DNA of 64,000 bases from Nymphaea colorata. Its lineage: Eukaryota > Streptophyta > Magnoliopsida > Nymphaeales > Nymphaeaceae. Every line of letters starts with the position of its first letter. Position 1 is the stretch's first letter. This document shows, one piece after another, positions 43,101 through 53,643 of the stretch. The DNA lies in the NCBI RefSeq assembly GCF_008831285.2, contig NC_045142.1, forward strand, positions 4,533,501-4,597,500, read 5' to 3'. Under the pieces are notes generated by a model. That model did not search any database and was not told the origin of the DNA. It was given only the letters and a program-made list of their open reading frames with translations. Position numbers and translations under genes: made by a program.

Positions 43101-46100
43101 ATTCAAAATCACGAATATAAAGAACAATTAACAACAAGGAACTGTCCTGCTACATGAAGACATTAAGTGGAGCAAGGAGGAGGTTTCACTTTCAAGAGGC
43201 AGGTAATGAGAACAGTACAAAGTGATCAGATTCACTGAACTATTTAAAATACTTCCCTTAGGAGCACAATATCAAGAGATTTAACTAGTTATTTCCCAAC
43301 CAACATTGTTCAATCAATCCGTCCTCTTTCCCAGCAGCAAAATTATAGTCATCTAAGGGAACATTGAAGAGATTAGTTATTTTCTGACCAAGAACATTTA
43401 GTCAATTCCTCCTTTTCATTCACCAAAATAACTTGCATGAATCCAATCAGGTCCACAACAACTACATCTATAAGGTATAAGAAACAGAAAACACATTCAA
43501 TCTCACAACTTAAATACAAAAAAGAGGAATAATGAATTTGTCCATTTCTAGATAAAATATTGATAACATGCTGAGAATAAATCTTGACCTTCTCGAATAA
43601 AAGAGTAAGACAGTCCATCAGGTGAAATCAAAACAGGCCCATTGGGCAATGCTTTCCCATCCTGCAGCCACAGCACATGGCATTGTAGCCAATATGTCAA
43701 AAACAAAATTTGACCCATTATTACAGAAATATTTCAGGCCCATCAGTTGGTTTGAGACTGTTGAATTTAGAGATGTGAGTAGGACTAAGAAGTTAATACC
43801 TGTTTGAGATTATGGAGAAAATTCCTGGTCAAATATGCTTGAGCTATTGCACGTGCACTCAGAAAAAGTAATTGATAGCCATTCTCCTATAATTGAGAAG
43901 GAAAAAGACAGTGCATGAATGTAACTATCAGGCTATGGTTGCAAAGCTGCACCACATGAATAACTTTGGTACTTGCAGCATGACAGAGACTTGGGAAAAT
44001 TTATCCTGACAATAACAAGCCTAAAGGATTGGCAACTACTTATAATACTGCAGGCTCATGAAGTACCTTAATTGCAGAGAACAACCTTGCGACACCAGAC
44101 TGAGTCCAATCTCTTCCAACTAATGGCATAAATTGACCAAGGACATCAGACCTAAAAACAGAATGAATGAAGTTACCCACTAAACAAAGAATGAAAGTAA
44201 AGGATGTTAGAGTTTAAAAGCATGTACCTCTGTTTACAAAATCAAATTTCTAAGACAAGCCACTCCTAAAGATGCTCTGCAGATTGGAGCAAGACTAAAT
44301 TATAACCTAAGATTTTCACTACCTCCATCAGGCAGTTCGCCCTATGAGATCACTTTTTCTCTTTGACGTAGATAACTTAAAGATCACTTAAAACTATAGA
44401 AGAATGACCTTGAGAGAAAGAAACACAGAAAAAAATACAGGACATAGCCTACCTGCATAGAAGTATGTCACAGCCCTGGGAACACTGATCAAATGATTGA
44501 TGTAATGCAAGTGCAGACTGAAGTGTAGCAACAACCATGATAAGTAATAAAATTGCCACTCATGAAAAGTTCAACTCAAATCTTAGTCTCACAGTGACCA
44601 GGAATTGGGATGCTTTTGCATTTTAGGACTACACTCATATCAACAGAAAAAGAAAATGTGACTTTTGGAAATTGTTGTAAAATCTTAAAAGAATTTCTTT
44701 TCTTTCATAATTTTAGAAACTTTGTCGTGACTTCTTATTTTTGCAAGAGAACTCCTATGAATCTTTTGTTTCACAACTGGTTCATTATCCTTTATATATT
44801 ATCACTTTTAAAAGCCTCTGGGTTGGAGAAAAGAAAAAAAAGAAAATCCTAAGAAAATGCTTCTGAATAGATCTCCAAGAAGAACAGTGGGGACCAAGAT
44901 ATAGACAACTAATATTGACCCCAAAACTTGGAAACTTGGAGAATCTCCAAGAGGAATATTGGAAACCAAGAGATAGACAACTAATATCGATCCCAAAACT
45001 TGGAACCTTGGGACCAAAGGAGTGTTGGGCTGCATGTAATAGCCATCAGGCCCATCACCATCTCTCATCTCGAGTTTAGGGAGAAACAGAGCACAACATC
45101 ACTACACCATGTCAGATACTTAAACTTCAGAGGACATATTTAACGGTAGATTGCAGACTTTATTCATCAATTTAAAGTGTGGAAAAATTGTGCATGTTCA
45201 AGGCAAACTTTCTATCATTTACCCAGTGCAATTAGACACTCTCATGTAAGACATTATAATGACACAAGAATGCAAAAATTCATCAGTACAAAAATGGAAA
45301 GAAACAAAAAGCCTAATCATATAGCTTTGCACTACAAGCAATAAAATCAAATAATTATGTGCTTGCAGTGATTCATAACATACCTCATCATTTAAGTATT
45401 GAAAAAACTAACTAAAATGATGAACTATTAAGCCTGGGGAAAGTGGGCCCCTATTCTATGCTTTATCAGGCATGCGACTGTTATTGGAATAGAAACAAAT
45501 GTTTGCATGGCGATGTAGCACTCACTTGGTAATGGTCCCATCAACATCAGATATGACAATACGTGCATTAGACTTCCATAGATAGATGCGAGCATCAACC
45601 TGTACAAAGACACTCTCATTAGGATCACAAAAAACATCATCCACAAGAACTGTTTTTTAATCAGACTCACTTAAATGCAATATTCATTAGTTGCAGACAG
45701 TATTAAGTGCAAATTTTTAAATGGTTGTATAGTGTACCTGCTGCTTCCCTAGGACCTTTGTACAAAAACTGAAAGTAATAACATTCTGCCCATCTTTCAA
45801 ATTTAGAGATGCAATCTGTTCACTTGTAGGAATGTTAGTGCGCATCAACTGCTTTCTTGGAGAATCAGTCTTATTATTAGATGGAGCCGCTGTTGTCACA
45901 CTAGGACTCTCTGATGGAGGTTCAGAGAGCAGGGACACCTCATCATTGAAAGAGTCACTGTTACTCTGTTCAAGAGTTTTGACCCGTCTAAATGGTATAG
46001 ACCAGAATCTCCATCCTCGCGAAGGAAGAGGAGAAGTACCTCGAGAATTAAGTCTTGAAATCACATCCTGTTCAACAGGAATAGCATCTAATGGGTCAGA

Positions 46101-47975
46101 TGGAAATTCCAAACCAAATGCAACCATTCCAAGAATCAATGCAGCAGCCTTTTCCCATGGCAAATACTTCTCCTTGCATCTTACGATAAGATTTTTGTTC
46201 TTGATAATTGATGCACCTGAAGCTTTGAACTCCCCTTCAGATATTTGGTGTGCTTCAAAAGCTTGTGCAGCAGCAGCAATGCCCATGTTGGCATGAAGTA
46301 GGTTTCCGCAGAGAGAAATTTCAATACCTGAAACCCAGGCAACCGCTCAGCCTAGTAAGAACAACAAGTATATTTAATAGCGAACATACCTAGGAGAACC
46401 AAAAGATAGTTTCAACTACAAGAGAACTGTCCTCCTTGTTCCTAGTTACTTACTTCTGGTCAATCCATATTTTGCTAGTTCAGGTGAGATCTTCAAATGG
46501 GGCTCTGAAATATCCATGTTCCCAGTTGCTTCATCGCCGGCATTGTCCTGTGCAGATTGTGAATTTTTCACAGCCACAGTTGTGGGGGCTTGTTCAATTT
46601 CTACAATATCAGAATTTGGAGCCTCATTCTCTGGTCTAACTTCTGCTGTTTTATCTTTGTCAAGATCATCGTTATGTGCATGATCAATTTTCTCATCTAT
46701 AAATGAGAAATGAGTGGTTTCAAGCTCCACAGGCAAGTTTTCTGAGTCATCATTCTCGATGTGTTTGGTGAGTTCTGAGAGGCCCAGGCAACTTGAGAAA
46801 AGGTCTTCTTGATCTTGGCTAGAGTCCACAACCAACTTAGCAACACTTCCATCTGGACCATCTTGAATGTTCTCAGCACAAAATTCAGGACAATCTCCAC
46901 CATTACATTTTATCTCAATGTGGCTAGTAAGCTCATTTATTGCAGCACAAATTTCAGCAGCAGAACTACTTCCAGTACCATTGTTCACAATAACACCTTC
47001 AAGCAAACTGTCAGAAGATGTTGTAAATTCTTGAACTGAACAAGGAGACTGTTCACACAGCTCTAGTGTAGGTCTTTCAGGAGACTTTTCAGCACAATTT
47101 TCTATATAAACTCCCTGATACTCAGTAGACCCTTCTACCTCATTAATCTCCATTCCTGACTCTTGTTCTGTAACCAGGTAAGATTGAGGTGTGTTTAGCT
47201 GCATATTTTCCATGTTTTCTGGAGACTCTTCTACCTCATTCACATCCATCCCTGAATCTTCCTCTGGAACCAGGTAAAATTGAGGTGTGCTTAACTGCAC
47301 ATAGTCTGTGTTTTCAGAACTAGATACAGGAGCACTAATCAAATGACCATCCACAGTCATCAAAACCACTTCCGAGTCAGAAGATTCAGACATCCTTGAC
47401 CCATCATCATCCAGCTGTACACCAATGGCACTCTCATATCGAAAACTACTGCTAGTGGATAACAACTCCTCTTTGTTCTCATCCAAGGCTTGTTCATCTA
47501 TGAATCCTTCAACTGGTAGTGAAGATTCATCATTGTTGACTTCCTGCCTAGCCATCTGCAATTCAATAACACCACCTGACACTGTCTGGCTCTTCTCTTC
47601 ACATGCATCATCCGCAACATCAATAATACCTGTCTCTGATGATCCTTTTTCAACACTTTGTTCCAAATCCTCATCCTGCTGACAGCCATCCTCTCTTGTA
47701 TCAACCTCCTTCAAGAAATATGCCTCCCCTGAATTATCTAAATACATGTGAAAATTCGCATCTACGCCATTGACGGAGATAGTAACGATCTTCTCTGAGA
47801 CCTTAAGAACACCCTGAAATTTGCCAAACCTCACGCACCAAGGAGTGGTTCTATAAGTACCGCCTTCCCTTTGCACCACAATAATGTCAACGGCGCCACC
47901 GAAGGGATGGAAAGGGGAGGCCACGGTTGTAACACCCTGAGATATCAAACTCCCAACCCTTCCCACCACATTCAT
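37188..47975 (-). CDS. Phosphatidate phosphohydrolase, lipin family (PAH1/PAH2-like)
   Basis: Exons, 5' to 3': 47975-46454, 46327-45738, 45599-45526, 44151-44067, 43886-43800, 43661-43589, 39231-39188, 37771-37643, 37560-37462, 37244-37188. They total 2760 nt, or 919 aa, close to the length of plant PAHs. The enzyme dephosphorylates phosphatidate to diacylglycerol, restraining phospholipid synthesis and feeding galactolipid or storage-lipid pathways at the ER. Residues 1-~95 are the N-LIP domain ([15 protein letters not shown]). The middle is a long acidic, Ser-rich, poorly conserved linker. The C-LIP haloacid-dehalogenase domain starts near 705 with the catalytic DVDGT at 722-726. It continues through [44 protein letters not shown] and [18 protein letters not shown]. 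Both catalytic Asp are present. There is no signal peptide. Intron 6 carries an LTR element. Confidence 0.95.
39580..39905 (-). repeat. 3' LTR of the non-autonomous element
   Basis: On the element strand it begins TGTTAGTCACTGAG and ends GCTAACA. It pairs with 42354-42679 over its full 326 bp with no indels. Confidence 0.9.
39906..39919 (-). other. Polypurine tract of the non-autonomous element
   Basis: The minus strand reads AAGGGGGAGTAAT directly before the 3' LTR. Confidence 0.8.
40463..41252 (-). other. Two unrecognised open frames inside the LTR element
   Basis: Minus-strand frames 41252-40881 (123 aa, contains [21 protein letters not shown]) and 40810-40463 (115 aa, contains [13 protein letters not shown] and [19 protein letters not shown]) are compositionally protein-like. 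They do not resemble gag or pol as I know them. They may be remnants of element coding sequence or a captured host gene fragment. Nothing indicates expression. I do not assign a function. Confidence 0.35.
42060..42305 (-). pseudogene. Gag-like N-terminal remnant
   Basis: Just inside the PBS, the minus strand encodes a Glu/Met/Leu-rich helical stretch ([20 protein letters not shown], then [16 protein letters not shown]). It is interrupted by a TAG near 42190 and ended by a TGA near 42060. This is typical of the coiled-coil start of plant LTR gag proteins, and decayed here. Confidence 0.45.
42339..42351 (-). other. Primer-binding site, initiator Met-tRNA type
   Basis: The minus strand reads TGGTATCAGAGCC two bases inside the 5' LTR. 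It confirms orientation and LTR-element identity. Confidence 0.92.
42354..42679 (-). repeat. 5' LTR of the non-autonomous element
   Basis: Pairs with 39580-39905. Its terminal bases are TGTTAGTTATTGGG at the 5' end and GCTAGCA at the 3' end on the element strand, so the TG...CA termini are kept. Confidence 0.9.
44871..45014. repeat. 72-bp tandem duplication in PAH intron 3
   Basis: Copies at 44871-44942 and 44943-45014 share ATCTCCAAGA, ATAGACAACTAATAT and CCCAAAACTTGGAA in register. They lie in the intron between exons 45599-45526 and 44151-44067 and are non-coding. Confidence 0.75.
47109..47300 (-). repeat. In-frame 96-nt tandem duplication within PAH exon 1
   Basis: Residues 226-257 and 258-289 of PAH are two copies of a 32-residue unit: [20 protein letters not shown] and [20 protein letters not shown], each followed by an EVE-type acidic tail. 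The nucleotide copies are also clearly similar, so the duplication is moderately recent. It lies in the variable acidic linker, away from both lipin domains. Confidence 0.85.
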
Positions 47976-50900
47976 CTTTCCAACATCTGATTTCGAAGCA
48001 AAAAAAAAACTATCTCATTCTGTCTTTAAAAGCGCCAGAATCAGCCTCCAACGACGTACTCGAACAAACTAACAATTCCCGAGCCAAAAGTTGTGACAAC
48101 TGGACACCAATTACACGTTCCGAACAAAAACTCATGTAAATTTATAAGAGCAAGTAACGACTCGACTAAAAGATCAAGCAAACTACAATACACAGCAATC
48201 CAAGACATGGAGCAAGAAACTTAATAGAAACCTGTTAACATCCTGTTGCTAAGACAGAAGTACAATCAATTCCGAAATTCAGCACCATGCAACGGCGTAA
48301 CAGGAACAAACGATAAAAACCCATGAAAGAAAAAGAAAGAAAGACCCAAAACAATGGCATGCTCCAAAACTGAAGCCCCGAAACCGCAAAAAACAACAAA
48401 AGAAATCCTTCTTAAGAAACAAGCGTAAGAGAAACAGCGGCAACGTTGGGACTATGACTCCAAGAGCGCGAAGCGTATATCAATCACTAATGGGAATAAA
48501 AGGAGGAGGAAAGGAGGGGAGAGGAGCCTGACCTCTGAGAAAGATGAAGAAACCAAGAATTCCCTGCGTGCCCCTGCTCTGTTGCTGAAACCAATGCCAA
48601 CTAAGCACAGGATGGAGAACGAGTTCTCCAGGAACAACACCGACTGTCCTCCTCGAGGGTTTCTCCCGGAAGGAAGGGAGGGAGGGAGGAAGAAGGCAGG
48701 AGGGACGATCTCCTGGCGTTTCAAACCCACGCTGAGGGAGACGGTAGGTGGCGTTTTATTAAAGAGAGAGAAGGAGGTGGTCTTCCTAACTCCCCAACCG
48801 AGAAACATCCATGTCCCCCGAATTCGCATTTCCAGTCCGTCAAAACGTTTTTTTTTTTTTTTTCCTGCTGTTTTTTATAAACACAATTTATTTATCCAAC
48901 ATGTTTTTTTATTTTAGTGATAGAAAATGAATGATAAAACTTGAAGAGCTCAATTTAGCGTAACATGGTAAGGATTGAACTGGATATACTTTGATTATAT
49001 CTTCTGTTTAGACATTCACATATTCAAATTTAAAGGTGAATACAAAAAGTTATATCTGAACTTAAATCTAAAACCCAATTTCACAATTAAATCTGATTTT
49101 TGTATTCATATGTGAATCTAAATTTTGTAACTGAAGAGTATTAGATACATAATATTTATTTCAAAGTAAATCTGATTTGAATCTCTTTGAATATTTACGT
49201 ATATCTAAAATTAATTCCGAATCCACCAACCTGATTTCTTAAATCCAATATTTTTTTTTATATCTAATTTTTTTCACAACAGTTTAGTTGGATATATGAT
49301 CCGAATCAAACATTTTGACATTTCTTAGAATTGATTGGTATGGAATAATTGTAGATCAAAAACAACTTTTCTTTATAATCTAACCGTAAAGATGTGGCCA
49401 TAAGCACGTTTTGATGAGAAACATACAGTAAGTGATTTTTTAAGTTTAACATTGCTCTATAAAAAAAATTGGATGGCTCTGATGGCATCAAATTTTTTAA
49501 TGTACAAAAATCAACGGTTTTTTCTTTTAAAAAAAAACTTGAACTAAGATGTAGTTTATGTTCAAATAGAATTTATAAAAACAATAAAATATTCACATGT
49601 TGTTTAAAATATTCTTTTAGCAAAAAATTAAGAAATCTGATTTTTGTCCACCGTGTTTGATAGCTTGGGGACTGAGATCTCAGGCTAGAAGATCTATGGT
49701 TTTAGCAAACTGCAAATCTCAAAACCTAGGACTTTAAATCTTTATTTGTCCAACAACGAGCAAAGACAACGCTAGGAACATGTTAAAGTCGGTTTCTAAT
49801 CACGTTTTGAACACATTAAACAAACAAGATTCGATTTTTTCAGAAAATAATAATATATTTGTCTGCTTATCACGTTCCTGGGACAAAAATTCATTTATTA
49901 AGAAGAGAGCTTTTGTCCCCAGCAACCTTTTAAGAATTAAGAATTAGATAAATCATTGAATGCATGGTGGCATGATAGAGGCTTTGACTTGGGGGGGTCT
50001 CAACTTTGTGCTTTTCCCAATTTTTTTGTGTGGATGAAGTTTCATGACAGGGATACTACTTTTTGTGACTTCCTTTTCTTCTTCTTCTTATTCTTTTTTT
50101 TTTTTTAAATTCAGATGAGTATAATAATTAAGAATGTCAATGAAAGGGAGTTTATTCACATATTTAGATTTAAATATGAATGAAGAATAGTCATATCTGA
50201 ATCTAAAATATGACCTGAATCTAAATTTTGAACCAAATCCAATCGATTTTTAAACTGTGAGAGCATTGGATATATGATGTTTATTTCGAACTAAATTCAT
50301 CCAAATCCGAATCCGATCAAATATTTATGTACATCTGCATTTGGTCAGATGTCATTTCTTATATCTGAATCTAATCTGATTTCTTAATCTCATATTACAT
50401 TTTTTCTACATCTGATTTTTTCAAAACGGTTCAGTCGGGTATGCGATCCAATTCGAATATTTTGACTTTCCTAACAATAAGATTAAGTAAAAAAAGTTAT
50501 TTGTGCAATGAAAGTAGTAACTTGAAATTTAAGTTTCATCGAGTTATTATAGATGGTGTGAGCATGACAGCGATCATGAGATATAAACCTCAGACCCCTT
50601 AAGTGTGAGCGGCCTTTTGTTTAATTAGTTTAATCAAAATTTTAATATCTTTAACCGATTCGCACCTGGTTTGAATGTGTCAACCCTGGAACATTGTGTT
50701 ATAGTATCTTATGAATTTGCCCTAATATTTGAATCTGCACATGGAAAAATTCATAGTTCTTCAATTGATAAGAAGAATCCACCTGAACCAAGACTTACCA
50801 CCTAAAAAGACAAGGACCTTATCATATTTATGGTATTATAAAAAAAAAATTAGAAATGAAAGTTAAAAAAATTGTTGATCTTATTCTAGTTTTCCCCTCA

Positions 50901-52314
50901 CCATTTTAGGAAACTGTTTTTATAACATCTTACAGTAAAATTGGTTGAAAAGCTTGAAAACATAGGGAAAAAGTCTTGGCATAATACGTGAAGAAAGCTC
51001 TCTTCTCACCCACATTTAAATGTTGAAGATTCCAATTCTTAACCAGTGAAGAAGATGGTTAAAGAATAAAGATTCCTTTCATAAGCCTCCAAGAAGGCCT
51101 TAGCTATTTTTGATTTTCGGATCTTTCATGCTGGTTTGGATCTCGATCCAAACTTGTCCAGCTGCCATGGACTCCCAACAATCAAGATCCAAACTCTACT
51201 CGTGTCATAGACCGTTTCTCTAGTTGTTGAAGTACAACCGGACAGATCATGATCTAGTTCGTCGATTTTTGATCCAGGTCCTAATTGATACACTATCAAA
51301 TTTATCTTTAGACCCAACTTTCTTATTCTTTGGGTAGTATTTCATTTTATCGTCTAAGAAAAGAACTGAAGTTCCCACTCAACCCCTTTGCTTTTGGGAA
51401 ATAAGGCTCATTTTAATGTCTCGGGGTCTTGTGATGTCCTTACATTGAAACGATAACTGACTGCTGCCTACCAACCTCCATTCCAACTGCTGCGCAAAGC
51501 CGCAAACTCTCTTGAAGACCTTTTCATTGTTCATTGTAATTTTAAGTTTCAAAGTCAGCATCAATATTTCTTTCCTTACCGAATAAGCACAATTCTAGAT
51601 TCAACTCTAATACACCAGAAACTAGTAGGGATTTAGAGTTTCCACCAAACATTCATAAGATGATGTTTTCTAGGGACTTTTTTCTTCAATTAGCTTGTTG
51701 GAATCAAATTGGTGGCAATTGGATTAGTTCTAATCACTAATCAAAGAATGCTGTCTATCATTTATTTAGATTATTTCTAAATGAAAATTTAATAACTTTG
51801 TTAATTAATATAAATTATTTATTTATTTTTGTACCGAATTAAACATAGCTACCATTTCCCTGTAAAAACTTGATCCTGCTTTAACCTGCTTTGCTTGCGT
51901 CCTCGAGTAGGTGGAAGGGCATGCCAAACAACTTACTTCGTTCTTAAGTCACGGTAATTTCATTAATATAATGTTTTTTTAACGTAGTCACTTTTTGTGC
52001 CTCAGACACTTTTATGAAATTAAAGGAAAGTGTGCCGTCTAATGGAAATTATGCAAAATATTTCTCCAATGCCAGAAAGGACCGATATTCGGCATATTTT
52101 CAAGTCACGGACTCGGATAATGGATGGGAACTCTGACTCACCTTCCAGAGCCATCGAGTCACCGACGCTCAACAAACCTGGAGAAGGAAGAGGAAGAAAA
52201 GAGGGCAAAAAGAGAGAGAGGGAAGCACAGGAAGAACAAGAAGAGAGAGCTTGGGGGAACGAGAGCTCTGTAACTCCCCTTCTTCCTCCTCACGCGACCT
52301 CCCTGATTCCGTCC
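47976..52314. other. Divergent intergenic region between PAH and the LUSTR gene
   Basis: The first ~850 bp above 47975 should hold the PAH 5' UTR and promoter. This part (48450-48830) is richer in GC and purines than its surroundings, and a 5'-UTR intron is possible but unproven. From ~48850 the DNA is AT-rich with no credible gene. It contains a pair of related ~320-bp repeats (about 49010-49330 and 50150-50475). Just before 52315 there is a GA-rich leader (52170-52260) that probably belongs to the LUSTR 5' UTR. Confidence 0.6.
49010..50475. repeat. Pair of diverged ~320-bp direct repeats
   Basis: Segments 49010-49330 and 50150-50475 share, in the same order, ATATCTGAA, TTGGATATATGAT or TTAGATACATAAT-like words, GATTTCTTAAT, and a closing CAGT(T/C)(G)GG(A/T)AT.TGATCC...TTTTGAC. 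They are non-coding and about 1.1 kb apart. They could be remnants of one repeat family or decayed LTR-like ends, but no internal retroelement signal lies between them. Confidence 0.5.
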
Positions 52315-53643
52315 ATGGCGGAAGCCTCTCCTCCCGTGCGTCCCCTCTTCGTCCTCTCTCTTCTCCTCTTACTCGTTTCTCCGTCGCTGGCGGAGATCAA
52401 GCACCTGCGGATCGAGTCCGACTCTCGCTCGATGATTCTCTTTGAGGAGTTCGGTTTCACTCCAACCGGCCATGTCACTATCTCCGTTTCCTCCGTCTCC
52501 TGGACCCCGGAAAACCCTGCCTCCTCCACCACTTTCGATCCTTCCACCATGGGCTTCCTCCTTCTCACCGAGGAGTCCCTCCTTCAGATCATCGCTGAGA
52601 TCGAGCAATTATCTCATTTCTGCGTCCTCCGCAGCCCCCATGCCCACCTCCTCTTTGATTTCCACAGCCTCGACACCTCCACTCGGTCCTACAACCAGTC
52701 CTTCCCTGTCACCATTCCCAACCAGTATAGCCTCTTCTTCGCCAACTGCCGCCCGGATTTCCGCGTCACCATGAATGTCCGCACCGAGATCTACAACCTC
52801 GAGGGCAACGTGCGCGACTACCTTCCGGCCGGCCAGACTCAACTCCCAAAGCTGTACCTCGCATTCGCTCTCCTTTACTTTGCCTTTCTCTTCGCTTGGG
52901 TCTACTTCTGCCTTCGCTTCCGCAACGCCGTCCACCGGATCCACGCTCTCATGGGTGGCCTCCTCCTCGTGAAGGGCCTCAACCTCCTCTGTGCCGCCGA
53001 GGACAAGTTCTTCGTCAAGCGGACGGGCACCCCTCACGGCTGGGACGTCGTCTTCTACATCTTCCAGTTTGTTCGCGGTATCCTTCTCTTCACCGTCATC
53101 ATCCTCGTCGGCACCGGGTGGTCGTTCCTGAAACCTTTCCTCCAGGAGCGGGAGAAGAAGGTGCTTATGATCGTCATCCCTCTTCAGGTCGTTGCCAACA
53201 TCGCTTCGGTTGTTATCGATGAGACTGGCCCCTTCTCGAAGGATTGGGCCACATGGAGGCAGCTCTTCTTGCTGATCGATATCGCCTGCTGCTGCGCCAT
53301 CATCGTCCCCATCGTCTGGTCGATCCGGACGCTGCGTGAGGCCTCGAAAACCGACGGGAAAGCCGCACGTAATCTTGCCAAATTGACCTTGTTTCGGCAA
53401 TTCTATATGGTGGTGGTGGGTTATCTCTATCTGACGAGGATCGTCGTCTTTGCGTTGAAGACGATCACTGCATACAAATATAGGTGGGTGAGTACTGCTG
53501 TCGAGGAGGCGGTGACCTTGGTTTTCTACGCATTCATGTTCTATATGTTCCGGCCTGTTGAGAAGAACCAGTACTTTGTTCTTGACGACGAGGAGGAAGA
53601 GGCTGCACAGGCAGCTCTCCAAGACGAGGAGTTCGAGCTATAG
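52315..53643 (+). CDS. LUSTR / GPR107-type seven-transmembrane protein (CAND6/CAND7-like)
   Basis: An intronless 442-aa gene. Residues 1-26 are a signal peptide (LFVLSLLLLLVSPSLA then EIKHL). Residues ~27-175 form a luminal domain with several Asn-glycosylation candidates and paired Cys. Seven membrane segments lie near 179-200, 209-227, 246-267, 282-301, 315-336, 361-382 and 393-412. The tail has the family FRP..KNQYF motif followed by a very acidic end. The family (Lung seven transmembrane receptor; Arabidopsis candidate GPCRs CAND6/CAND7; animal GPR107/108) sits mainly in Golgi/endosomal membranes. The ligand is not known to me. The start was set at 52315, where the signal peptide begins; an in-frame Met at 52030 lies in probable UTR. 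The third-position C bias is much stronger than in the neighbours. Confidence 0.93.
   Translation: MAEASPPVRPLFVLSLLLLLVSPSLAEIKHLRIESDSRSMILFEEFGFTPTGHVTISVSSVSWTPENPASSTTFDPSTMGFLLLTEESLLQIIAEIEQLSHFCVLRSPHAHLLFDFHSLDTSTRSYNQSFPVTIPNQYSLFFANCRPDFRVTMNVRTEIYNLEGNVRDYLPAGQTQLPKLYLAFALLYFAFLFAWVYFCLRFRNAVHRIHALMGGLLLVKGLNLLCAAEDKFFVKRTGTPHGWDVVFYIFQFVRGILLFTVIILVGTGWSFLKPFLQEREKKVLMIVIPLQVVANIASVVIDETGPFSKDWATWRQLFLLIDIACCCAIIVPIVWSIRTLREASKTDGKAARNLAKLTLFRQFYMVVVGYLYLTRIVVFALKTITAYKYRWVSTAVEEAVTLVFYAFMFYMFRPVEKNQYFVLDDEEEEAAQAALQDEEFEL

Noticed and set aside
44454-44519. Possible extra PAH exon with GT/AG edges in intron 3
   Set aside because: It is open in one frame but its 65-nt length would shift the frame. 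Exon 45599-45526 joins directly to 44151-44067 to give the expected [14 protein letters not shown] sequence.
45832-46296. 154-residue plus-strand frame opposite PAH exon 2
   Set aside because: It is the reverse complement of a clear lipin exon; no independent support.
52030-52314. N-terminal extension of the LUSTR frame from an upstream Met
   Set aside because: The extension is Arg/Glu/Lys-rich (GA-repeat leader) and would bury the signal peptide that starts at 52315. It is most likely 5' UTR.
52609-53622. 337-residue open frame antisense to the LUSTR gene
   Set aside because: It is a by-product of the strong third-position C bias on the sense strand. The antisense product is acidic low-complexity sequence with no family resemblance, while the sense frame is a clear 7TM protein.
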